Origin: Prevotella sp.
GTDB taxonomy: Bacteria; Bacteroidota; Bacteroidia; Bacteroidales; Bacteroidaceae
Direction: 5' to 3'
NCBI GenBank assembly: GCA_016281815.1
Contig: JAEEJK010000031.1
Span: forward strand, 1 to 59,898
Length of the DNA: 59,898 nucleotides
The notes under the pieces are model-generated. The model saw nothing but the letters and a program-made list of their open reading frames with translations. It was not told the DNA's origin and ran no database searches. The stretch's first letter is position 1, and the number at the start of each line of letters is the position of its first letter. Both the position numbers and the translations under genes were made by a program. This document shows, piece after piece, positions 42,994 to 49,516 of this stretch.

Positions 42994-44355
42994 ATGAATA
43001 AATTGAAGTACTTTTTCGGGACGATGCTGATAGCATGCATCCCTTTTTCTGCAAACGCACAATTGATGATGTTCGGAGGCGGCAACCAGGCAAGTAGGGA
43101 TAGCCTTCGTAAGATAGCAGAAGCCGATTATGCCGACATGCTGGCTAAAGTCGGGGTCGGCCAGCCGCGTGAAGGCCGCCAGCCCAACAGTCCGGACGAG
43201 AGCAAGCATCCCAACTATGATGAACTGATAGCCAACCCATATCCCTTCTATCCTGATCCGCTGGTCACTGAAAGTGGAAAAAAGGTCACCAGTGCCAAGA
43301 TGTGGTTTAAGGTGCGCCGTCCGGAGATTGCAAGACTATTTGAGGACAATGTGTATGGCCGTATTCCTAATAATGTTCCCGCGGTGAAATGGGAAATCAC
43401 AAATGAGGAGAAGAAGGATTTTGCAGGTAAGCCGGTGGTGATCCGTTACCTGAAAGGTGTGGTGGACAACTCCGTTTATCCGTCCATTAAGGTGGAGATG
43501 GAGGCCAACGTGATGTACCCCGACAATGGAAAGCAGAACATGCCCGTGGTCATAGAATTCGGATTCGGCGGCGACCCTACACGCACCCGTCCGGGCACCG
43601 TGTCTTGGAAGCAGATGGTCATAGAGCGCGGTTGGGCTGCCGCCACCATCAACCCCTCTTCCATACAAGCCGATGCAGGGTGGGGCCTGACCAACGGCAT
43701 CATCGGACTCTGCAACAAGGGAAAGTTCCGCCAGCCAACAGACTGGGGTTCACTCCGCGCCTGGGGCTGGGGCCTATCACGGCTGATAGACTATTTTGAG
43801 ACAGACAAGACATTCGATGCCACCAAATGCGCCATTGAGGGTGTTTCGCGCTATGGCAAAGCCTCACTCGTGGCTATGGCATTTGAGGAGCGCATCGCTG
43901 CCGGATTCATCGCCTCATCGGGCAAGGCGGGTGCTGCCGGATGGCGCCGTGACTGCGGTGAGAGTATCGGCAACATCGTCTCCAGTCAGGAGTACCACTG
44001 GGTATGTGGCAACCTGATAAAATACGGCACAGACCCGATGACGGAAAATGACATTCCGGTAGATCAGCACGAACTAATAGCACTCTGTGCCCCGCGCGCC
44101 TGCTTCATTTCTACAGGTAGTTGGAACGGCGACAAATGGCAGGATGTGGTTGGTTCGTTCATATCGGCGTCTAAGGCATCGCCCGTGTATGAACTCCTCG
44201 GATATAAAGGCATTGGTACAGATCTCTTCCCCGGCATGGACAACGGTCTGATGGAGGGCCGCCTTACCTACCGTCAGCACCATGGCGGGCATGAAGCCGG
44301 CCCCAACTGGCCTTTCTTCCTGGACTTCTTTGAGCGAGAAGTGGTCAGCAAGTGA
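42994..44355 (+). CDS. CE15-like glucuronoyl esterase, exported
   Basis: 453 residues from ATG 42994, with a signal peptide ending ANAQ. CE15 landmarks: PVVIEFGFGG, the nucleophile elbow EGVSRYGKASLVAMAFEERI (Ser285), PQ-like CAPRA motif with the nearby acid residue, and the catalytic His region HHGGHEAGP near the C-terminus. Glucuronoyl esterases cut the ester between lignin alcohols and the glucuronic acid of xylan, so it pairs with the GH115 enzyme earlier in the window. It overlaps the end of the 102-residue gene only in the untranslated leader. Confidence 0.82.
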   Translation: MNKLKYFFGTMLIACIPFSANAQLMMFGGGNQASRDSLRKIAEADYADMLAKVGVGQPREGRQPNSPDESKHPNYDELIANPYPFYPDPLVTESGKKVTSAKMWFKVRRPEIARLFEDNVYGRIPNNVPAVKWEITNEEKKDFAGKPVVIRYLKGVVDNSVYPSIKVEMEANVMYPDNGKQNMPVVIEFGFGGDPTRTRPGTVSWKQMVIERGWAAATINPSSIQADAGWGLTNGIIGLCNKGKFRQPTDWGSLRAWGWGLSRLIDYFETDKTFDATKCAIEGVSRYGKASLVAMAFEERIAAGFIASSGKAGAAGWRRDCGESIGNIVSSQEYHWVCGNLIKYGTDPMTENDIPVDQHELIALCAPRACFISTGSWNGDKWQDVVGSFISASKASPVYELLGYKGIGTDLFPGMDNGLMEGRLTYRQHHGGHEAGPNWPFFLDFFEREVVSK

Positions 44356-44367
44356 TGCGCTCTTTCT

Positions 44368-45372
44368 TTATCTCAGTTGATCGTATATCTCGTCTGTGAC
44401 AGCCTCCAGCCACTCGTTGCTGGCCCCTTCTTGAACGTCTTTATGATAGGTCAGGTGCTGGAACCAACTGTCCTTGGCGGCTCCGTGCCAGTGCTTCACC
44501 TCGGCGGGGATGGCGATGACGGTGCCGGGAGTCATCTCCACTGCTTCCTTGCCCCATTCCTGATACCAGCCACGACCGGCGACGCAAATCAAGACTTGCA
44601 CCTGTTTGTGGTGGATATGCCAATTGTTGCGGCAGCGTGGTTCGAAGGTGACGTTGAACAGGCCTTTCTCCATCTCTGCGAGATAACTCTTGCCAGTGAA
44701 GAACTGTCCGTATGGGTTGGGCTCGCCCTTGGGCCATTGGCTGTGCAAGGTGTAGCCTTCTTGGCTGAGCCAGGAGCAGAGTTCATCCACGAGTTTCTGG
44801 CTGTTTCCCATGTTCACCGCTCCTTGTTTGTGGGCAGCCAACTGTGGCGCCACGCCTTCCAAACCGCTTAGGGCTGCTACGGTCACTATCTCGCGGTCGG
44901 CTGGTGTGAACTGGTCACCGGCGAAGATATCACCGAAGAGGTGTGACTTCAGATAATAGTCGTCTTGCGGACAGAATTCATAATTGAACGGACGACCTGA
45001 GAGTTGTGTCTGGTTCTTCACGCCCAACTCGTAGGCTTTTTTTGCGTCGTCCCACTCAGCAGGGCGCTTCCATGGCTTGCCTTCTTGCCAGTTCGCCTTT
45101 CTGTTCTCTACGACCTTGCTCAGCACTCCCAGCGCATTCAGCGAACGCGGAAATCCTGTGTAGGCATAGAGTTGGGAAAATGCTTCCTTCAGTTCATTGA
45201 TGGTTACACCGCTGTCAAGTGCCATGCGCACGGCTGGTTCCAACCGCTCCAAGTCACCTTGTGCCATCAAACAAGCACATGCCGCCAATCCTTTTTGACG
45301 CTCCGTCAGCGTCTGACTGTTTACTGTTGCCATAGTCAATACAACTAATAATAATGTTACTATTCTTTTCAT
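44368..45372 (-). CDS. Exported carboxymuconolactone decarboxylase-like protein with C-terminal cupin
   Basis: 334 residues from ATG 45372 (signal peptide MKRIVTLLLVVLTMATVNSQ). Two CMD domains (about 25-110 and 125-220; ACACLMAQGDLERLEP and DREIVTVAALSGLEG) precede a cupin (about 240-320; WHIHHKQVQVLICVAGRG). The family is common near AraC regulators in Bacteroidetes; it may act on lactones, peroxides or quinones, but the reaction is unknown. Export is unusual for CMD proteins. A TATCTTTG box lies ~50 bases upstream, back to back with the AraC gene. Confidence 0.85.
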   Translation of the reverse strand: MKRIVTLLLVVLTMATVNSQTLTERQKGLAACACLMAQGDLERLEPAVRMALDSGVTINELKEAFSQLYAYTGFPRSLNALGVLSKVVENRKANWQEGKPWKRPAEWDDAKKAYELGVKNQTQLSGRPFNYEFCPQDDYYLKSHLFGDIFAGDQFTPADREIVTVAALSGLEGVAPQLAAHKQGAVNMGNSQKLVDELCSWLSQEGYTLHSQWPKGEPNPYGQFFTGKSYLAEMEKGLFNVTFEPRCRNNWHIHHKQVQVLICVAGRGWYQEWGKEAVEMTPGTVIAIPAEVKHWHGAAKDSWFQHLTYHKDVQEGASNEWLEAVTDEIYDQLR

Positions 45373-45423
45373 ATTCCTTTTTATTACATAATCCATGCAA
45401 TGCCTATCTGCACATTCACACTG

Positions 45424-45431
45424 CAAAGATA
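45424..45431 (-). promoter_or_regulatory. Putative -7 box for the CMD-cupin gene (TATCTTTG, minus strand)
   Basis: TAnnTTTG, 51 bases before the ATG, in a 151-base divergent gap with the AraC gene. Confidence 0.5.
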
Positions 45432-45507
45432 TGACATAAATGCCAAGTAACTACTAAATAATTTACGGATAAAACAACCAAAATTACGGAATGTCGCAGA
45501 AAAGCAG

Positions 45508-45515
45508 TATCTTTG
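45508..45515 (+). promoter_or_regulatory. Putative -7 box for the AraC gene (TATCTTTG)
   Basis: TAnnTTTG, 8 bases before the preferred ATG 45524, so the transcript may be nearly leaderless. Confidence 0.4.
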
Positions 45516-45523
45516 GCGTCGAA

Positions 45524-46417
45524 ATGAAGCAAGTTCTGAATGTAAATACCGTCAATGACTACGCCCGCTATGTGGGTGCCGAAATATTGCATCCGCTTGT
45601 CTCAGTGATACATTACGACGAACTGGAGCACTGCCGACACTCGCTGAACAACTATCAGGTGTATGGCATCATCCTGTTGCAGGAAAGTCCTTATACGCTT
45701 ACTTACGGACAAGGACAATATAGTTTCAGTTCTGGCTCACTGCTCTGCGTAGCACCCGGTCAGACTGGTGGTAAGACAGATGATGGTGACACCATCCACA
45801 TCAAAGGTTGGATGCTGTTGTTCTCACCCGAACTGCTTCATGGAACCGACCTGGGCCGGCGCATGGACGACTATCATTTCTTCTCATACTATGAATCAGA
45901 GTCGTTGCATACGACCCCGGATGAGCAGCGAATAATAGAGACATGTTTCAAAATGATGCGCCGGGAGTTGCAGACAAAGCCCGACAGTGAGCATCTGCGC
46001 CGTATCCTCATTGCCTACCTCGAACTGATATTGGAGTACTGTTCTGTTTTCTATGAAAGGCAGTTCAAGACCGAGGCCACTGCCAATAATGACCTTCTGA
46101 AGCGCTTCGACTCTCTGCTGCACCGCTACTACAGCGAAGGTCAACAGCGCACGCTCGGCATGCCTACTGTCCGTTATTGTGCCCAGGAAATGTTTCTGTC
46201 ACCCAATTATTTCGGTGACCTCATCCGGCAGGCCACTGGCGAGACGGCCACGGTTTTCATCCGCAACTTCGTGATGCAAAAAGCCAAAGCCTATCTCCGG
46301 GACGGCAAGTCGGTCAGCGAGACTTCCGACCTCCTTGGTTTTGAATATCCCCAGCATTTTACTCGTGTGTTCAAGAAACATTTCGGAGTGACACCGAGCG
46401 AATTCTTAAAGAAATGA
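45524..46417 (+). CDS. AraC-family transcriptional regulator
   Basis: 297 residues from ATG 45524 (ATG 45491 is in frame but lies upstream of a promoter box). The N-terminal ~150 residues have the cupin-like AraC ligand domain (HPLVSVIHYDELEHC, GSLLCVAPGQTGG). The C-terminal ~100 residues are the two helix-turn-helix DNA-binding domain, ending FEYPQHFTRVFKKHFGVTPSEFLKK. It probably controls the divergent CMD-cupin gene, and perhaps itself. Its 3' end collides with the truncated aldo/keto reductase on the other strand. Confidence 0.88.
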   Translation: MKQVLNVNTVNDYARYVGAEILHPLVSVIHYDELEHCRHSLNNYQVYGIILLQESPYTLTYGQGQYSFSSGSLLCVAPGQTGGKTDDGDTIHIKGWMLLFSPELLHGTDLGRRMDDYHFFSYYESESLHTTPDEQRIIETCFKMMRRELQTKPDSEHLRRILIAYLELILEYCSVFYERQFKTEATANNDLLKRFDSLLHRYYSEGQQRTLGMPTVRYCAQEMFLSPNYFGDLIRQATGETATVFIRNFVMQKAKAYLRDGKSVSETSDLLGFEYPQHFTRVFKKHFGVTPSEFLKK

Positions 46418-46859
46418 GTATCTTTTCGTTGGCGAGCAGCATGTCGCAGGAGCCATTGCCTTTTATTGCTTGGAGGAAATCGCTTTGATCGAATGGAGAC
46501 GACACGCGAAGCATACGGCTGCTGTCGATGGAGTTCAGCACGTGCTGACGGCCACTGACACCTTGCTGGATTTCCTCGTCGGTGCGGGGCAGGAATTTTG
46601 TGGCTACCACCACGTCCTCACGCCGGGCCATATCACGCAAAGCCCGTCCCACGAACTGTTCCGAGGTGCCCAACTGGTAGGCGATCGCCGTATCGAAGAA
46701 GTTCACGCCGAGGTCGAGTGAACGGCGGATAATCTCGCGTGTCGGTTCCTCGCCAATCGTCCATGAGTGCTGTCCGATGGTAGGGTCGCCAAAGCCCATG
46801 CAACCGAGGCAAAGGCGTGACACGTGCAGGTCTGAGTTACCAAGTTTTACGTATTCCAT
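46371..46859 (-). pseudogene. Truncated aldo/keto reductase
   Basis: The first ~114 residues (to about base 46518) are a good aldo/keto reductase N-terminus: LGNSDLHVSRLCLGCMGFG, catalytic Asp56 and Tyr61 in FFDTAIAYQLG, and Lys88 in ATKFL. Full members have ~320 residues. The catalytic His, the NADPH-binding half and the C-terminal loop are missing; the remaining ~48 codons match nothing and overlap the end of the AraC gene. A 3' deletion is the simplest explanation. It is the third gene of the amidohydrolase operon (1 base after the monooxygenase stop). Confidence 0.82.
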
Positions 46860-46860
46860 A

Positions 46861-47343
46861 TTATCTTTGCTTTTTGAAAATCTTCTTCATCGTCTCTGGG
46901 TCGAGAGGTTTCATCGAGGGCAGTTTTAGGTCTTTCACCATGTGGAGCGTGCCCTGCTTGTATTTCAGGAAGTGGTCTGTCTTCAGATGGCTTTGGTAGG
47001 CTTCTTCTGAGGCATAGATCTCGAGGATGCGGATCTTTGTGGAATCCTCAGCACTCTGCATCGGGAACAGACAGATTACACCTGGTTCTCGTTCCACACT
47101 CAGACGGTCCACCTCATTGGCGTATTCCAGGTATTCCTTTAAATACTGCGGATGGATCTCAATCTCAGCGATACGGACAATCATGTTTTCGTATGTTATC
47201 GGGCTTGAAAACTCCTCATCGGTCACCTTGCCCAACTGTACGGCATGTTGTTCGCTGTAGTACTCCACGAGTGTCTTCGATGATGCGCTTGTGCTCAACA
47301 ATGTGAGCGCTGCGCAGAGAATCATGATAAAACTCTTTTTCAT
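46861..47343 (-). CDS. Exported antibiotic biosynthesis monooxygenase-fold protein
   Basis: 160 residues from ATG 47343, with signal peptide MKKSFIMILCAALTLLSTSASS. The ferredoxin-like ABM domain spans ~50-150: MIVRIAEIEIHPQYLKEYLEYA, EPGVICLFP, FLKYKQGT. ABM proteins act on quinols or polyketides without cofactor. Export is not usual for the family. The amidohydrolase gene ends 25 bases upstream, so the two are in one operon. Confidence 0.8.
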   Translation of the reverse strand: MKKSFIMILCAALTLLSTSASSKTLVEYYSEQHAVQLGKVTDEEFSSPITYENMIVRIAEIEIHPQYLKEYLEYANEVDRLSVEREPGVICLFPMQSAEDSTKIRILEIYASEEAYQSHLKTDHFLKYKQGTLHMVKDLKLPSMKPLDPETMKKIFKKQR

Positions 47344-47368
47344 ATCTGTCTGTTGTTCTTTCTCTGAG

Positions 47369-48361
47369 TTATTTTTTGAATATCTTTTCTGCATTCTTGT
47401 ACAGAATCATTTCCTTATAAGGCGCGAGGTCCGATTCCGTCGACAGATACTGCTTCATCCTCGCCAGGCTTTGGGTGAGCACCTGCGGTGCGACGTAGGG
47501 ATAGTCTGACCCATATAGCAGGTGGTCGGGCGAGGTGATGGTGAGCATCATGCGGATGACTTCGGGTGAGTGAGCACCAGCAAGGTCGTAGTAGAGGGTA
47601 CGGAGATTCGCCTCCCAGTCGATTTCGCCCACCAACTTATTAGCCTGCATCACGGGTGTCAGCGACTTCATGCGCGGCACAGCCAATGGAAGGTAAGCAC
47701 CGCAATGGGGAACCACCACCTTTATGTTGTTGTAACGAGCCAGCACATTGCGGCTGATCATGTTCGACACAGCACGGGTAGTTTCCGAGAGATATTCCTG
47801 CATGGCCAGCGGCGTCTGCTGCATCACCTGACGGTTGACTGGTTCCGGGCGATGCGGATGAAGGATGACGATAGCCTTTCGTTCATTCAGGACAGAGAAA
47901 AGCGTGTCGAGTTCGGGCGCTCCAAGATATTGCCCACCAACGTTTGTGGCCAGTTTGATGCCGTCGGCTCCCAGCGTGTCGAGTGCATACTTTGCCTCGC
48001 GGATAGCGGCATCCACATCAGGCAGGGGTAGGGCAGCACAGAACAGGAAACGTCCGGGGTGCTGCCTTTTCAACTTTGCAGCCGCCTCATTGGTCAGCCT
48101 TATTGTCTGGGCAGATGTTGGCTGCGGAGCCGCCAGTGTCAATACAGAAGTCTCTATACCTGCCTCGTCCATCCACTTCAGATGTGCATCGGCATCATAC
48201 TTTGGCAAGGGGAATCCCTCATCCATCAACCGTCCCTCATTCTCAAGAGACGACAGGAACTCAGGGGTGATGATGTGGCTGTGCACATCCATCACGCCCT
48301 GACCAAAATTTGTGGTTGCCATCAGCATCGACAGCACTAATGTCAGTAGCCTATTCTTCAT
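47369..48361 (-). CDS. Exported amidohydrolase-family (ACMSD-like) enzyme
   Basis: 330 residues with a signal peptide (MKNRLLTLVLSMLMATTNFG). TIM-barrel metal hydrolase of the amidohydrolase 2 type: HSH (VMDVHSHIITPE) near residue 26, His in ILHPHRPE, another in VVPHCGAYL, and Asp in YGSDYPYV. These mark a zinc-dependent decarboxylase or hydrolase. The substrate is unknown; members act on aromatic or muconate-like acids. Export is predicted. The 5' leader is a heptad repeat (48357-48391). Confidence 0.82.
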   Translation of the reverse strand: MKNRLLTLVLSMLMATTNFGQGVMDVHSHIITPEFLSSLENEGRLMDEGFPLPKYDADAHLKWMDEAGIETSVLTLAAPQPTSAQTIRLTNEAAAKLKRQHPGRFLFCAALPLPDVDAAIREAKYALDTLGADGIKLATNVGGQYLGAPELDTLFSVLNERKAIVILHPHRPEPVNRQVMQQTPLAMQEYLSETTRAVSNMISRNVLARYNNIKVVVPHCGAYLPLAVPRMKSLTPVMQANKLVGEIDWEANLRTLYYDLAGAHSPEVIRMMLTITSPDHLLYGSDYPYVAPQVLTQSLARMKQYLSTESDLAPYKEMILYKNAEKIFKK

Positions 48362-48391
48362 TCTTCACTCTTCACTCTTCACTCTTCACTC
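48357..48391 (-). repeat. Heptanucleotide tandem array before the amidohydrolase gene
   Basis: On the minus strand: four perfect GAGTGAA units, then GAATGAA, which supplies the ATG of the gene. A TAACTTTG box lies immediately upstream, so the predicted leader is almost wholly repeat. Confidence 0.88.
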
Positions 48392-48393
48392 TG

Positions 48394-48401
48394 CAAAGTT
48401 A
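48394..48401 (-). promoter_or_regulatory. Putative -7 box for the amidohydrolase operon (TAACTTTG, minus strand)
   Basis: TAnnTTTG, three bases upstream of the heptad array. Transcription would begin inside the array. Confidence 0.55.
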
Positions 48402-48497
48402 GGGCGAAATCATCACACATATCATAAACGTTTTACTGATAAATCAACCCTTTTTACGGATTTTGCAGATTTTGTGCGGATTTGTCGGTAAAATGTG

Positions 48498-48505
48498 TAA
48501 TTTTG
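48498..48505 (+). promoter_or_regulatory. Putative -7 box for the nitroreductase gene (TAATTTTG)
   Basis: TAnnTTTG, 46 bases before the ATG. A TTTG at 48471-48474 could be a -33 element, but the spacing of 23 is a little long. Confidence 0.5.
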
Positions 48506-48551
48506 TAGCGATATGATGAAAATCAAAGGGAATACGAAATAGAATAATACA

Positions 48552-49247
48552 ATGACACTACAAGAAGCCATAGAAGTCCGACACAGTGTAAGGGCATATA
48601 AAGACTTGCCGTTGGAAGAAAAAGCAGCCCGCGCGCTGAAGGAAGCGATAGATGAGGTGAATCAAAAGGGCAACCTGCACGTCCAACTTATCCAAAATGA
48701 GCCAAAGGCGTTTTTGGGAACCTTGGCTAAGTATGGCAAGTTTCGCAATGCCAACAACTACATTGTCATGGCAGGTAAGAAAACTGAAGACTTAGATGAG
48801 CGTGTAGGTTATTATGGTGAGCATTTGGTCTTACTTGCCCAGACATTGGGATTGAACACCTGCTGGGTTGGACTCAGTTATAAAAAAGTGCCGGGAACGT
48901 ATGTCCTTGATGAAGGCGAGAAGATAGCCTGCTACATCGCAGTCGGTTATGGTGAGACGCAGGGCGTGAGCCATAAGATAAAGACCGTCGAGCAAGTAAG
49001 TTCGTCCAAGAATGATGCTGCCAACACTCCGTCTTGGTTCAGAAAAGGCGTTGAGGCTGCTTTGCTTGCCCCAACAGCCGTGAACCAGCAGAAATTCTCA
49101 TTTGAGTATGTCGGCGTGAAAGATAATCGCCATCAAGTACGAGCCAAGAAAGGTTTCTCCTTGATTGGTTATTGTCAAATGGATTTGGGCATCGCCAAAT
49201 ATCATTTTGAGATCGGTGCTGGAAAAGAAAACTTTGATTGGGTGTAA
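48552..49247 (+). CDS. Nitroreductase family protein
   Basis: 231 residues. N-terminal AIEVRHSVRAYKDLPL, FMN-binding IRxS-like pattern, and GLNTCWVGLSY, with a C-terminal APTAVNQQKFSF. It resembles the TM1586-type putative nitroreductases that bind FMN. Likely NAD(P)H-dependent reduction of nitro compounds or quinones. It is cytosolic, and its 3' end converges with the small acidic protein gene 11 bases away. Confidence 0.87.
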   Translation: MTLQEAIEVRHSVRAYKDLPLEEKAARALKEAIDEVNQKGNLHVQLIQNEPKAFLGTLAKYGKFRNANNYIVMAGKKTEDLDERVGYYGEHLVLLAQTLGLNTCWVGLSYKKVPGTYVLDEGEKIACYIAVGYGETQGVSHKIKTVEQVSSSKNDAANTPSWFRKGVEAALLAPTAVNQQKFSFEYVGVKDNRHQVRAKKGFSLIGYCQMDLGIAKYHFEIGAGKENFDWV

Positions 49248-49258
49248 AACTATCGTTT

Positions 49259-49507
49259 TTACTCTTCTTTGTCCCAAAGGCTATGGCCTTGGTTTTCGTC
49301 CACAAGGCCAAGGCTTTCGTTCTCGTCCCAAAAGGTATTGTCTTCATTGGAGTCGCCACCTTCTTGACCTGTGTTCCCGCTGGGGCTACCAGCACATATG
49401 AAACTGACTTGTGGTAACTCGTCTATCCATATGGCTGGTTTCTGATAATAGTTGCGGTTATCGTGCGGCAAGCGGGCAAAGCAAGGGCCGTTATTGTTGA
49501 TTCCCAT
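49259..49507 (-). CDS. Small acidic Prevotella-type protein of unknown function
   Basis: 82 residues, no signal peptide. The N-terminal half has YYQKPAIWIDELPQVSFICA, a pattern (tyrosine-x-x-proline ... isoleucine-cysteine) that recurs in many short Bacteroidales proteins of unknown role. The C-terminal half is acidic, with tandem Asp/Glu units (FWDENESLGL, VDENQGHSL, WDKEE). It starts 9 bases after the end of the giant BspA-like gene on the same strand, so the three genes form one transcript. Translation and function are not established. Confidence 0.65.
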   Translation of the reverse strand: MGINNNGPCFARLPHDNRNYYQKPAIWIDELPQVSFICAGSPSGNTGQEGGDSNEDNTFWDENESLGLVDENQGHSLWDKEE

Positions 49508-49516
49508 TGTCGTAAA

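Noticed and set aside
49243..49261. Terminator between nitroreductase and the small acidic protein gene
   Set aside because: The stem GTAAAAC/GTTTTTAC is short and bulged.
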